Shown one piece after another: positions 1 through 9,313 of a DNA stretch of 64,000 bases; the first letter of the stretch is position 1, and each line of letters begins with the position of its first letter. Under the pieces are notes generated by a model. That model saw nothing but the letters and a program-made list of their open reading frames with translations. It was not told the DNA's origin and did not search any database. Made by a program: the position numbers and the translations under genes. Origin of the DNA: a virus; the IMG/VR virus record IMGVR_UViG_3300045921_000191, positions 46,656 to 110,655 of that record; one strand, given 5' to 3'.

Positions 1-728
1 TCATCAGCGTAGCTTTCTCCAGCCAAAGAGAAAGGAGCCGTCTCAGTTCCAACATTTAACATTACTTGAGCAATTCTAAAATTAGTCGCTCCAGTATTAA
101 CGCCGTTGACCTGATTGGATGTGGCGTATAGGTTTCCAGATTGCCAAACGTCTTGTGCGGCTTGAAACGAAGTTCCTGCGGCTAATATAAAGCGTAGCCA
201 AAGGCCGACGCCGTTGGAATAGTTCCACGTTCCTGCGGACGGAGTGGCTTTTAAAGGTATTACAATCTTTTCCCAAGTATTGGCTGAAGTGATTGTGTAC
301 TCTTTAATGTAATTCAAATCTAACGCAGAATTAGCCAAAGAGACGCAATAAATTCCAGGAATAGTTGCTTTTACCCAAAAACTGAGTACCATTGGTTTTT
401 GAGCAATTCTTGCAAAATTAAAACCTTCAATTTTTTGAGCAAGATACATGAGATCGCCAGCAGCAATTGAAGTATCTGGGGTTGTCAAATTTAGTCGAAG
501 TGATCTAGTAGATACTACTCCTGACTCGGCAAAAGTTGGAACGTCGGTATCCTGAGAAACCGTATGAACCATTGCTCCAACTTTATGATATACCCATCTA
601 TCCAAAGAATAAGCCCCATTTGCTATTGCTGCAAAACTAGTTCCTCGCTGGGCGAAGTCCATATTACCGTTAATAATAAAATTTTGAAGAGGATTATCTC
701 TTAGATCTAAATTTAAAATTTTAGCCAT
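1..728 (-). CDS. Tail fibre / carbohydrate-binding-like virion protein (partial, C-terminus off the window)
   Basis: Only the first 242 codons are inside the window. The ATG at 728 is preceded by AAGAGGAAT. The N-terminus carries FIINGNMDFAQRG, followed by AYSLDRW. The same signature opens the genes at 738-1826 and 3273-4259, so this is the third member of a paralogous set. In this type of phage fibre the region folds as a carbohydrate-binding-module-like beta sandwich (family knowledge). Its place at the end of the baseplate/fibre operon fits a surface-exposed adhesin or fibre tip. Host-receptor binding is inferred. Confidence 0.8.
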   Translation of the reverse strand, partial: MAKILNLDLRDNPLQNFIINGNMDFAQRGTSFAAIANGAYSLDRWVYHKVGAMVHTVSQDTDVPTFAESGVVSTRSLRLNLTTPDTSIAAGDLMYLAQKIEGFNFARIAQKPMVLSFWVKATIPGIYCVSLANSALDLNYIKEYTITSANTWEKIVIPLKATPSAGTWNYSNGVGLWLRFILAAGTSFQAAQDVWQSGNLYATSNQVNGVNTGATNFRIAQVMLNVGTETAPFSLAGESYAD

Positions 729-737
729 ATATTCCTC

Positions 738-1826
738 TTAAAGTTCCGCGTCCGCAGTCCAATGCATTTTAATTTGTGCTCCTGCCGTTTGACTGTTAAC
801 TAATGCACCAAAATTTCGGTCGTTGGATTCAGAACCTATTGTAAGAGCTACATCAGAGGCGCCGACTCGGATTTGGTTGACCGCGCCCGTATCTGCACTA
901 TAAAGAATAACAGAAGGTGAAGCTCTCTTGCGTACAGCATAAGTATTTCCAATTCTAAGTTGACCAGTCGAACCTACGCTGCCCCAATCAGGACCAGCAT
1001 TGCTTATCGCTGCTGGAACTACATCGATTGCGTAGCTTTTTTCATAGTAACGTTGGCAAAGAGCAAGCTCTTCTTGAATGGTTCTTCCTGCGCGAGAAAA
1101 GCCAGTGGCCCCCATGCTGGAACCTTCAACCAGAGATACTTGAGCAAATAGCATATTGTTAGTATTCAAATCCATAATATTTGCAAATGCTGCAGCAGTA
1201 GTCGTGTAAAAAGTACCAGTTGACCACGCGTTTAGGCTTCCACCTTGCCAAGTTGTTCCTTGGGCCGCTGGAGCTAATGTGATTTCCATTGCAAGTTGAT
1301 TATCAAACAAGTAAGCCCCAGTGCTTTCAAAAGTCACTGCTACAGTTTTGAATTCCCAAGTATTAGCGGCGCTGATTGCAAATGTTGAAATTAAATTTCT
1401 ATTTGGGCCAGAAACCGTATTAAAAGCTACTGGAAAAGTTCCTGTCTTAGAGGACTTGACCCAGAAAGATAAAGTACAAGCTTTTCCATGAAGACGTTGG
1501 TAGTCTTGACCTTCCATGCGGTAGGTAAGAGGACGCACAAGATCTCCAGCAGCAGGAGAGGTAAGAGCAGTTAAACAATTGAAGCGGTAGCTGTATAAAG
1601 ACGCGTTTCCCGATTGTGCAGGAGTAGGAACATCAGTAGATCGCAGAATTGAAAAGTTTTTAGAAGTAGCTCCAGTGCCGTAACAGCTCATGCGATCTGC
1701 CGTATAAAGGTATACCGTAGAAGCCGTATTCACTGTAGTAGTTGTGCCTACCACTCGTTGCCAAAAATCAAAATTACCATTTATGATAAAGTTTCGATCA
1801 TTTCTATCAATTCTAGGTGTTCCCAT
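738..1826 (-). CDS. Tail fibre protein, carbohydrate-binding-like (paralog)
   Basis: 362 aa. The N-terminus contains NFIINGNFDFWQR and YTADRM. The middle is a beta-rich domain (about residues 75-240), then ELALCQRYYEKSY, and the C-terminus ends HWTADAEL. The 328-aa protein at 3273-4259 shares all of these landmarks. Such C-termini are common on phage fibre and receptor-binding proteins. An SD-like AAGGAAGG lies upstream of the ATG. It lies between two other fibre genes, with a 9-base gap to the next. Probably an exposed fibre or tip subunit; specificity unknown. Confidence 0.82.
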   Translation of the reverse strand: MGTPRIDRNDRNFIINGNFDFWQRVVGTTTTVNTASTVYLYTADRMSCYGTGATSKNFSILRSTDVPTPAQSGNASLYSYRFNCLTALTSPAAGDLVRPLTYRMEGQDYQRLHGKACTLSFWVKSSKTGTFPVAFNTVSGPNRNLISTFAISAANTWEFKTVAVTFESTGAYLFDNQLAMEITLAPAAQGTTWQGGSLNAWSTGTFYTTTAAAFANIMDLNTNNMLFAQVSLVEGSSMGATGFSRAGRTIQEELALCQRYYEKSYAIDVVPAAISNAGPDWGSVGSTGQLRIGNTYAVRKRASPSVILYSADTGAVNQIRVGASDVALTIGSESNDRNFGALVNSQTAGAQIKMHWTADAEL

Positions 1827-1839
1827 TACTCATCCTTCC

Positions 1840-3087
1840 TTAAGGCACAAACGTAGGCTTGCCATTTAATTGAACATCTCCAGAAACGACCCACTCGGTG
1901 GCTGCGGCATTTGCTGCCACGAGCATAGTCGCAGCATTATTGTTTGCTACGGCGTACCATCCGATAGATCCGCCATTGTTTCCAGCAGCGCAGCAGGCCT
2001 GACCAGATGTAAAACCATTTGCAAATGTTAACCCAGTAAATGTTAAGGTTGTTGAAGTGGCGGAAGCAGTTGTGCCTCTTAGATTAAACTTCATCCTCCA
2101 TGAGCCATCCCGAGTTCTATAAGGAACTCCGACTCCTTTTGTCAGGGAGAAAGAGTTGGTGCCAGAAACAGTCAAATCATACTGAGTCAAGGCTGAAAGA
2201 TTATCTCCTACGTAATTATCAATACTCTGCTTATTGCTGAGTACAGTATCACCAAAAGCTTTACGCTCCACTTCCGTAGGCGAAGCGGTCAAGTAATCCG
2301 TTACTGGATTACCAAACGCAATCGCAGCATCTTCAGCTAATCGTTGAATGATCCCTTGTTGACGCTCAAGATCTGAAAAGATCTGAACATCGCCACTGTA
2401 AATCTGAAATCCGATCTCAAACTGAATCAAATCACTTTGAACAGCAGGAGCGTTATTGAGTTCTATAGTAGTTCCGTACCCATTGCCAGCATCAATTTCT
2501 TGATAGTTACCATCAGCGCTAGGAGAGGCTGTAGCGTTACCTGTGTTACGAACTTGTAATACACCGTTACGCCAGATCTTAACTGCTCCAATTTGCATTG
2601 CAGCATTTTCGTTAACTTTGAAAATAGATCCCAAGTTGACAGTAGTGTTTCCTACGGGAACTTCTACAGTTCCTTTGATATTACGGCCTTCGCTAACGAT
2701 TAGATCGCTAACAGGCACTTGATCAATCACACCTTCAAAAATCTCACCATCAGCAGCACCTACGTTTAAGTAGTTACCAATGAGCATGATAGTTGTTGCG
2801 GTTACTGGAATAAAATCTAGATCTTGAATGAGCATTCCGCCCAAAGAAGATTTAAGTGAGAGGTTCTTTTTATTGATGGTTAGACGCGCAGCAGCAATTT
2901 CAGCAGCCGAGGCGTTAACAAAACTTGGCATTTCAGGAGGAGTCGTAAGAGCGTTCAAATCGATAGTCGTTTGCCCCAGAGTTGCCTTATGAGCAAAACG
3001 AATTTTACGCGTTGCGACAGCAGGAGAACGCGAAGGAGCAACGTCCTTCTTCCTGATCGAGATAGCTTGTTTTCCGAAAGTACTCAT
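1840..3087 (-). CDS. Virion fibre-associated protein with beta-module
   Basis: 415 aa. The N-terminal part is basic and polar. Around residues 165-235 there is a beta module with the pattern AVKIWRNGVLQV, a Y-E segment and an acidic turn. The same module recurs in the proteins at 6205-6504 and 10310-12814. The C-terminus is rich in Thr, Ala and Gly and looks beta-structured. AAAAGGAAT precedes the ATG. No enzymatic motif is visible. Its position among fibre genes supports a fibre or baseplate-appendage subunit; exact role unknown. Confidence 0.7.
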   Translation of the reverse strand: MSTFGKQAISIRKKDVAPSRSPAVATRKIRFAHKATLGQTTIDLNALTTPPEMPSFVNASAAEIAAARLTINKKNLSLKSSLGGMLIQDLDFIPVTATTIMLIGNYLNVGAADGEIFEGVIDQVPVSDLIVSEGRNIKGTVEVPVGNTTVNLGSIFKVNENAAMQIGAVKIWRNGVLQVRNTGNATASPSADGNYQEIDAGNGYGTTIELNNAPAVQSDLIQFEIGFQIYSGDVQIFSDLERQQGIIQRLAEDAAIAFGNPVTDYLTASPTEVERKAFGDTVLSNKQSIDNYVGDNLSALTQYDLTVSGTNSFSLTKGVGVPYRTRDGSWRMKFNLRGTTASATSTTLTFTGLTFANGFTSGQACCAAGNNGGSIGWYAVANNNAATMLVAANAAATEWVVSGDVQLNGKPTFVP

Positions 3088-3115
3088 ATTCCTTTTACCT
3101 TATTCTAATCAAAGA

Positions 3116-3271
3116 TTACAAGTCCTTGATGGGAGTATTTGACCAACCAGTAATTGGTGCTTCGACCTCTACCGTATAATTTGTTCCATCAAAATTGCAA
3201 GTAATAATTCCTGCTGAGTGAGAAAGAACGATCCTAGGTTTGTAAGTAGATCTAGTAATTAATTGTGCCAT
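3116..3271 (-). CDS. Small hypothetical virion-region protein
   Basis: 51 aa, beginning MAQLITRSTYKPRIVLSHSA and ending SNTPIKDL. Start codon at 3271 lies one base past the end of the next upstream fibre gene; stop TAA is at 3116-3118. Composition suggests a small beta protein (CNFDGTNYTVEVEAP). It lies between two fibre genes on the same strand with tight spacing, so it is probably co-translated. I do not recognise the family; a fibre accessory or chaperone is possible. Confidence 0.6.
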   Translation of the reverse strand: MAQLITRSTYKPRIVLSHSAGIITCNFDGTNYTVEVEAPITGWSNTPIKDL

Positions 3272-3272
3272 C

Positions 3273-4259
3273 TTATAGCTCCGCGTCCGCGGTCCAATGA
3301 AAAGCTACTCGGTTTCCAGAAACAGTTGTGCCTGTAAATATAACAGAGTCTCCAGATTCAGATGGATCGTTAGTTCTAGCACATGCTATGTTTGTGCCTG
3401 CGGTAATGTCCCTACCTGAACCTGAAGCTCCAGTTGCGGTATTATATGTTAAAAAAGTATAGTTTGAAGTTCTTTTAAGAACCCTAAAATACACATGATA
3501 CGTTACGTTAGTTGTAGTTGGGCTTGTTTCAAAATGTGCTCCATTTAAAACTGCGGTTCCAGGAGCATCATCTAATCTATAACTTTTCTCATAGTAACGT
3601 TGGCACAATGCTAATTCGCCAGAAACATCTTCTCCAGCTAAAGCAAAATTAGCTGGCGCAGCGCCTTCATTGAGCATCACCTGAGCCAGATCAATAGTCA
3701 TTGTGGTATTTAGCGGTAATGCTAATATTAGTCGAATATAGTCAGAACTAGTTCCTAATGTTTTACCTGCGATTGAGGGAATAGAGAAAGTTAAAGTAAA
3801 TTTTTTCCAACTGGTAGTTAGGTTTACGGTCTGAGCTGCGGTTGAAACAGGACTTGAGGGAGATCCTCCTGAACCAAACACTTGTTGAAAACTAACGTTC
3901 ACGCTGCGTGCTGCATCTGCTTTTGCATAAAAACTAAGGGTTGCTTGTTTTCCAGCTAGAGTTCTGACAGATTCAATTTTGTGTTGAATTTGTCTAGCAG
4001 TAGACCCAGAGCCAGCTACAGTCTGCGCCCATCTATAAAAATAAGTAGGTTCTCCTGGAACATCTGTTTGGCCAAGAGTAAAAGCTTGTCTGGAAATTGT
4101 AAATGTTCCAATTGAACCGTCGTAGAAATGCGTAAAACGATCAGCCGTGTACGCTCCAGAAGAAGGGGTGGTAAACGACGTGCCGCGTTGCCAAAAGTCA
4201 AAGTTACCATTTATGATAAAATTTGGACTTGAATTTTTAATTAATCCTATTGTCGCCAT
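3273..4259 (-). CDS. Tail fibre protein, carbohydrate-binding-like (paralog)
   Basis: 328 aa. It opens with NFIINGNFDFWQRGTSF and AYTADRF. A beta-sandwich-like middle (about residues 60-205) follows, with alternating strands typical of carbohydrate-binding modules. Then come ELALCQRYYEKSY and the ending HWTADAEL. It is clearly paralogous to 738-1826 and 1-728. Its ATG overlaps the stop of the upstream fibre gene (TAATG), so translation is coupled. The divergent central segment against conserved ends is what is expected of receptor-binding paralogs; receptor unknown. Confidence 0.82.
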   Translation of the reverse strand: MATIGLIKNSSPNFIINGNFDFWQRGTSFTTPSSGAYTADRFTHFYDGSIGTFTISRQAFTLGQTDVPGEPTYFYRWAQTVAGSGSTARQIQHKIESVRTLAGKQATLSFYAKADAARSVNVSFQQVFGSGGSPSSPVSTAAQTVNLTTSWKKFTLTFSIPSIAGKTLGTSSDYIRLILALPLNTTMTIDLAQVMLNEGAAPANFALAGEDVSGELALCQRYYEKSYRLDDAPGTAVLNGAHFETSPTTTNVTYHVYFRVLKRTSNYTFLTYNTATGASGSGRDITAGTNIACARTNDPSESGDSVIFTGTTVSGNRVAFHWTADAEL

Positions 4260-6205
4260 TAGGTGCTCTCAAAAATGATGTTGTTACTGTTGTCTAGTCT
4301 CATTTCCACTAGAGTTCCATCGGGCCTGCGAAGAAGCACGCCACGACCAGCTAACGATCTATCCACAGAAGGATCTGTTGAACCCAAATGATTGGCTGCA
4401 ATCGTTGCCGCATTGTAGTCCGAATTATCAAATCCGCTTCCTTGAGATTGATCAAATATTAATTTAAACTTTTGACCTGCGTGTACAAATTGTCCACTTG
4501 GGAAAGTTACAGCATTACCATTGAGTCCGAACATTCCATAACGATATACTTGACCAGTAAATCCGTCATAAACTTTCAGATAACGAGCATCAGGTAGGAA
4601 ATTAGTAATAGTAAAAGAGGTAGTATTTGCGTCCCCGTCTACTTCAAAGGCTTGAATAGCGTCATCGCCTGTTACTACGTTTGCAATCTTCTCTGCGTAA
4701 AATACTGCGTATCCGTTTAACTTACGATTCGCAGCACTCGAAATAACCTTGACTCGTAGATCATACACATGACCTCTAAGTAGATAGGTAAGAGATACGC
4801 CAGAAGAAGTAGACCAAGTCGTGCCGTTGAAAATAGAACTGTTATTAGGACCTGCACTATTAGCTCTCCATCGCAATGCGGTTGTGGAAGTAACAAAACT
4901 ATTCTTATACGCTGCGTCAGTAATTACTGATAACCAATATGTGCCAGCGGGTAGAATTGCTTTTAAATCGCTAAGAACTACGGTATTGTCGCCTGCTGAC
5001 AAAGATGAAATGCTTTGAGGAGACGATTCGTAAATCAGATCTGTTTGAGCAGTGGAGGGTTGTCCAGCACTGTCTCGCACCAATCTAACTCTAAAAGTAC
5101 CAAGAGGAGATCCTACCTTATTCAGGTAAGTAGTGATTTCTCTGACGGCAGTTTTAGTAGATAGTGTAAAAGGAGTAGCTCTGCTTTGCGCTGTTGAAGC
5201 GTTTAACTCTTGATCCGAGTTTTCGTTAACTGCTGCATACTCGTCTTGGTTAGCTAAGGCTGGTTCTGCTAGAACTTTATATCCACGAAAACGCTCAGTG
5301 GTTCCAAGGCGTTCCATGTCTAAAGTCTCAAAGTTAGTGCCATCAATTGCTACAGATACTTGCGAAGCGCTGGTTTCTTCTGAACCAGAGAACCAATCCG
5401 TAATGACTTCGATTTGACGAGAGTCTTCTTCGGTCAAAAGCCATTCTGCGTCAAACATTTGAACAGATAACAGGAACTCTGTATTGTCCATATCATAAGT
5501 GTTGTCGACTAGGTTATAACTTCCAGTGGAAGCTCCGTCGATCAAAGTATCAGTAGATTGAGCAATAACGTTAGGAGTAAGATACTCGAAGTATGAATCG
5601 AAAAGGCGAATCTTCATCTCTTCGACGAATTCGTTTGCATTTCCAGATCCAGAACCTCCTCCGCCGCCTCCGACCATTTGAAAGATCGAAGTGTTAGTGA
5701 TGTTTTCTATTGTTCCAGCGTTGTTAAAGATTGAAACGTATCCAATCTTAAAAGTGCCAGAGGGAGCAGGAGGAACGGGGGCAGACGCTTCTACAGCGTT
5801 CGATGCTCCAACTACTACTCCTAGGTTTCCGATAGCAGTCAAGTAAATAGTTACTTTGACGTATTCGTTAGGAGGACAAGTTAGAATTCCGTTGTTTCCA
5901 GGAGAAACTGTGATAGTTCCGCCAGTAGAGGCAGGAAAAGTAATGGTTCCAGAAGTGAAAGCTGGGAGTAGGCCCCCGATATGAGGAATCGTGCGGTTGC
6001 GAAGAGTTACAGGATTTTGTACTTTGATGCTGCCGATGTTAAGAACTAGGTTAGGTGTTGCTGTTGCAAACATGTGCAGAGGCGGAGTCGCTTCTGCGTT
6101 AAGTGATCTCAAGAGATCGTCTAATTCTGTTCCAGAAGCGAGGGCAAGGCGGTTCAAGGTATCCCTTGAAATTACTTGACGAGCATCAAATTTCGTGATA
6201 GCCAT
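4259..6205 (-). CDS. Large tail fibre / appendage protein
   Basis: 648 aa. The N-terminal 60 residues are helical and polar (SRDTLNRLALASGTELDDLL) and probably an attachment segment. A beta region follows, then a glycine-rich linker near residue 180 (MVGGGGGGSGSG). Residues 320-480 resemble an exposed beta-sandwich of the surface-anchor type (FRVRLVRDSAGQPSTAQ, LPAGTYWLSV). The block LNGYAVFYAEKI near residue 500 resembles a motif common in phage fibres. It is coupled by overlap to genes on both sides. Structural role well supported; exact location in the virion inferred. Confidence 0.75.
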   Translation of the reverse strand: MAITKFDARQVISRDTLNRLALASGTELDDLLRSLNAEATPPLHMFATATPNLVLNIGSIKVQNPVTLRNRTIPHIGGLLPAFTSGTITFPASTGGTITVSPGNNGILTCPPNEYVKVTIYLTAIGNLGVVVGASNAVEASAPVPPAPSGTFKIGYVSIFNNAGTIENITNTSIFQMVGGGGGGSGSGNANEFVEEMKIRLFDSYFEYLTPNVIAQSTDTLIDGASTGSYNLVDNTYDMDNTEFLLSVQMFDAEWLLTEEDSRQIEVITDWFSGSEETSASQVSVAIDGTNFETLDMERLGTTERFRGYKVLAEPALANQDEYAAVNENSDQELNASTAQSRATPFTLSTKTAVREITTYLNKVGSPLGTFRVRLVRDSAGQPSTAQTDLIYESSPQSISSLSAGDNTVVLSDLKAILPAGTYWLSVITDAAYKNSFVTSTTALRWRANSAGPNNSSIFNGTTWSTSSGVSLTYLLRGHVYDLRVKVISSAANRKLNGYAVFYAEKIANVVTGDDAIQAFEVDGDANTTSFTITNFLPDARYLKVYDGFTGQVYRYGMFGLNGNAVTFPSGQFVHAGQKFKLIFDQSQGSGFDNSDYNAATIAANHLGSTDPSVDRSLAGRGVLLRRPDGTLVEMRLDNSNNIIFEST

Positions 6206-6504
6206 TAAGCACTCCTATCTACTCTGAATCTTACAGCATCTCCAACTAGTAAGTCAAAGGTAAAAGATACCTCAGTCCTAGGCGGAGATCCTTCGTAATT
6301 ATAATCAACCAACTGCTCTAATCGTTGTCCACCCAAATACACTTCTAGTTCATCAGCGGAGTAGGTGCCTGATGCGGGAAGTTCTACTGGGGTTCCAGTT
6401 AAAATGGGAGACGCTACTATGAAACTTTCATCGTAAATGGAGATCGAGCCTGCTTCATCGAAGGATCTCGGAACTCCATTTGAAAGTCTTAGAAACTTAC
6501 CCAT
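6205..6504 (-). CDS. Single beta-module fibre protein
   Basis: 99 aa. The protein is essentially one copy of the module found repeated in 10310-12814: LEVYLGGQRLEQLVDYNY, a variable turn, then a hydrophobic strand and DAVRFRVDR. It overlaps the next gene by one base (TAATG). A stand-alone copy beside multi-copy proteins suggests either an exported fibre subunit or a donor cassette for module shuffling. Function inferred from context only. Confidence 0.65.
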   Translation of the reverse strand: MGKFLRLSNGVPRSFDEAGSISIYDESFIVASPILTGTPVELPASGTYSADELEVYLGGQRLEQLVDYNYEGSPPRTEVSFTFDLLVGDAVRFRVDRSA

Positions 6505-6520
6505 TCATTAATCCTCTCTC

Positions 6521-7975
6521 TTAGTTAACGCCCATTATTTGAATTTGAACTTCAAGGTTGTTGGCATCTCGTGCCATAGCAACTTTGACCACGGCTTCGT
6601 CAGCAGCGGAAGGAGCAGTGTTTGACAAAGCTCCAGCAGCGTTCAAATAAATAGGCGCGCCTACTGTAAACCCGTGTGAAGGGGCGTTCAGCAAACCAGC
6701 CTTAGTTACCGTAACAGGATCTCCTGCGGCAAGCGAGGTAGAAGGACGAACAAGTCCCATAACATGGAAATTATCCACAGAACTTGCATCTTTGTCCGCC
6801 TTATAAACTCTACCAGCTACAAAACCTGCGTCGGCGGCTTTAGCCCATCGAACTGCGAACAGAGTTGCAGAAGCCATTGCTTCCCCAGCGTTAAGCGTTT
6901 CTTTAAGAGACGCGGAGCCAGCTTCGACTGTAACAAGGCGATCGGCCAATTCGTCCAAATGAGCGGCAATCGAAGAACCGTCGGCAACGGTCCAATCCGA
7001 AGCATCAGCTTGGGTATGGTTAAGATCTGCCGAATCTTTTGTGGCAAAACGAGTATCAAATCGAGCATTTGTGTAGTAAAGGTTAGTCGAACCTTCATCC
7101 AAGTCGTCTGTGTCTTTAGCAGCAAAAGCTGAATCAAATCGAGCTTGTGTGTAGTAAAGGTTAGCAGCGCCTTCAGCGATATCATCAGAATCTAGCACAA
7201 CAACGCCAGTCATGCCGTTTACAGACATTACTGCGTCAGCATTATCCGTTTGTTGCCAGATCGAACCATTGTAAACTACCCAATCTCCAATAGAGAAAGT
7301 TTGGTTTCCAGATCCAAGATCTTGAGTTCCAGCAACGCTAACTCGGTAAACCATACCAGCATCGCCAGTACCGTCTTGAAGTTGGGGATCATTAGCAGAA
7401 GCATCCCAAATACCTTCGTAGGTCATTACCGCAGAAGGAAGTTGAGCTACAGGAATCTTGCCACCACCATCAAGGGTAGCAACGCCGTTTGCTGCGCCTT
7501 TTTCGGTAAGTGCAATCTTTTCAGAATCAAGTTCGTTAAGAGCAGCTTGAACGTTAGTGGCCGCTAAATTGCCAGCAGGAACAGAGCTGATTGCAGAAGC
7601 GTCGTGCGCGTCTGCTGAGTCTGCAAGGTGGTCATCGATGTCTTGTTGAGCGTCAGCAGCGTCAGACAAAGCCTGAGTAGCGTCTGCTTGTGCGGCTTGT
7701 GCTGCGTCCAACGACTCTGCCAAAGCAGCTTCTACGTTAGTAGCGGTAAATTGTGCTGCTGCGTCTTCAATGCCAACTAGCGAAGCGCCAAGAGCGTTCG
7801 CATTAGAAGCAAGGTCTGTACGAATTGCAAGAAGCGAATCGAGTAATGCTTTAGTCAGTTCAGTGGGAGACGAAGTTCCTACTTTAAGTGACCCAACAAT
7901 AAGGGAGTTTTGAGAAAGGTCCACATGACGTTGTATGCCTGCGACCAGTCTTGAGAGTCTTGAAATATCGGCCAT
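6521..7975 (-). CDS. Tail fibre protein with coiled coil and tandem repeats
   Basis: 484 aa. Residues 75-140 are an Ala/Asp/Gln-rich heptad stretch likely to form a trimeric coiled coil. Next is TLDGGGKIPVAQLPS, a motif frequent in tail fibres. Then come near-identical tandem repeats GAANLYYTQARFDSAFAAKD and GSTNLYYTNARFDTRFATKD (about residues 268-315), also typical of fibres. The C-terminal 120 residues (LFAVRWAKAADAGFVAG onward) share a beta fold with the end of 8230-9303. Good case for a trimeric side fibre shaft. Confidence 0.8.
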   Translation of the reverse strand: MADISRLSRLVAGIQRHVDLSQNSLIVGSLKVGTSSPTELTKALLDSLLAIRTDLASNANALGASLVGIEDAAAQFTATNVEAALAESLDAAQAAQADATQALSDAADAQQDIDDHLADSADAHDASAISSVPAGNLAATNVQAALNELDSEKIALTEKGAANGVATLDGGGKIPVAQLPSAVMTYEGIWDASANDPQLQDGTGDAGMVYRVSVAGTQDLGSGNQTFSIGDWVVYNGSIWQQTDNADAVMSVNGMTGVVVLDSDDIAEGAANLYYTQARFDSAFAAKDTDDLDEGSTNLYYTNARFDTRFATKDSADLNHTQADASDWTVADGSSIAAHLDELADRLVTVEAGSASLKETLNAGEAMASATLFAVRWAKAADAGFVAGRVYKADKDASSVDNFHVMGLVRPSTSLAAGDPVTVTKAGLLNAPSHGFTVGAPIYLNAAGALSNTAPSAADEAVVKVAMARDANNLEVQIQIMGVN

Positions 7976-7980
7976 TTGGG

Positions 7981-8184
7981 TTAGTTTCCTTGTTTCTTAT
8001 CGAAATCTTTGGGTTTGATTTCAAACTGCATCATGGCTTTCATACCGTAAACTTCCAAGATGCGGTTTGCTTGTTCGCATGCGTTATCGCATAGTTCTCG
8101 TAGTTTCTGTCCGATTGCTTCACTAAGTTGTTGAAGTTGTTCATCAGATAGATTCTCTGCATTTACGCGGCGTTCTCTGTTCAT
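7981..8184 (-). CDS. Small helical protein (fibre assembly or structural accessory)
   Basis: 67 aa, mostly helical: LSDEQLQQLSEAIGQKLRELC, then ACEQANRILEVYG and a basic tail ending DKKQGN. It has two cysteines and no signal peptide. It sits between fibre genes with close spacing. I do not recognise a family. A fibre-folding chaperone or a small virion protein are both possible. Confidence 0.6.
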   Translation of the reverse strand: MNRERRVNAENLSDEQLQQLSEAIGQKLRELCDNACEQANRILEVYGMKAMMQFEIKPKDFDKKQGN

Positions 8185-8229
8185 AGTATACCTCGATTCT
8201 TTCTGGGTTTTCTTTCCTATGTAAATGTA

Positions 8230-9303
8230 TTAAAGTTGTCCAACTAGTTGAATATTAACATGTAAATCCTTCAAAGATGGGTTAGAAGAATTCTCCATAA
8301 TAGTTCCGATCTTTATTACAAAATCGCCCTCTTCAAATCCTCCTGATCCAATATCAGGCTCTACGTCTGTTATTCCGCCAGTTTTGGATAAAAACACTGG
8401 AGATCCTACTGCAATGGCAGTACTAACGTCCTCTAAAATGCCACTCAAAACTACCACACCAGAGGCAGAGTCCGCTGTATTAGCTTTAACTACTCCAATG
8501 GTAGATAAGGCTTCGGCTTCTACGGAAGGATCTATCTCGTCCATCTCACCGTCTGAATTAACTCTTACTGGAGTGAGTTTGGTAATAGTGGACCCAGAGT
8601 TGTTATCCATCTCTTTTTCAAGAGCATTTGACGCACCGCCTCCACCACCTGCTTCTTGAATCGCTGCGTCAATTAAGAAATTATCCCTATTTCTTATAAC
8701 AGTCCTAGCTGCATCAGAAATAGGAGATCCTTGAAATAAAGCAAAATTAGAAGTAGATCTGTATAAACTGGCCTGCCCTGCGGCTGGAGTAATTCCTACT
8801 TTCTCAACCTCCTGTATTACAACAGTAGTTGCCCATTTTGTTGTGGGATTAGAAAATGACAAAATCTTGTACTCTTTTCCTGTCGAATCAACTACTGAAT
8901 CTCCTATCTCGGAGGCATTCGCCGAAGAGGAAGAGTCCCAACTAGCGGTCACAGTATAACTAAAATTTGGACCAGAAAGTAAAACAGCAGAATTTAAAGT
9001 TCCAGCAGTTCGCACAGCAGGTCTAAGATCGACTTGTCCTGGAGTAGCTATTGTAGAGTTGTAGTCGTCATCTTCTACTGGGAGTACATTGTTAGATAAG
9101 GCCGTCACGGTTACTACGTCGCCGTCTCCTACGGGTAGCGAAGTTGAGTTCGCTATCTCGTAAGTATTCATCGCTGTGTCCGTTATTACATCACCGTGTC
9201 TTGTAAATTTGGCGCTTGAGGCTGGGGAATAGTACAGTTCGATTGTATAAGTATTTCCTGCTATAAAAGTCGGATTAAAAATAAAAACAGATGTTGATAA
9301 CAT
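8230..9303 (-). CDS. Fibre / baseplate-appendage protein
   Basis: 357 aa. The N-terminal 200 residues are beta-rich with two similar halves (FIAGNTYTIELYYSPASSAK and FSYTVTASWDSSS, each followed by a GD..V.D......I segment). A Gly-rich hinge (QEAGGGGGASN) follows at about residue 220. The C-terminal 125 residues share a fold pattern with the end of 6521-7975: a hydrophobic strand, GSPVFLSKTGGI, then VKIGTI and LHVNIQLVGQL. It has no catalytic motif. A gap of 46 bases precedes the next gene downstream. Confidence 0.7.
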   Translation of the reverse strand: MLSTSVFIFNPTFIAGNTYTIELYYSPASSAKFTRHGDVITDTAMNTYEIANSTSLPVGDGDVVTVTALSNNVLPVEDDDYNSTIATPGQVDLRPAVRTAGTLNSAVLLSGPNFSYTVTASWDSSSSANASEIGDSVVDSTGKEYKILSFSNPTTKWATTVVIQEVEKVGITPAAGQASLYRSTSNFALFQGSPISDAARTVIRNRDNFLIDAAIQEAGGGGGASNALEKEMDNNSGSTITKLTPVRVNSDGEMDEIDPSVEAEALSTIGVVKANTADSASGVVVLSGILEDVSTAIAVGSPVFLSKTGGITDVEPDIGSGGFEEGDFVIKIGTIMENSSNPSLKDLHVNIQLVGQL

Positions 9304-9313
9304 TTTTAAACTC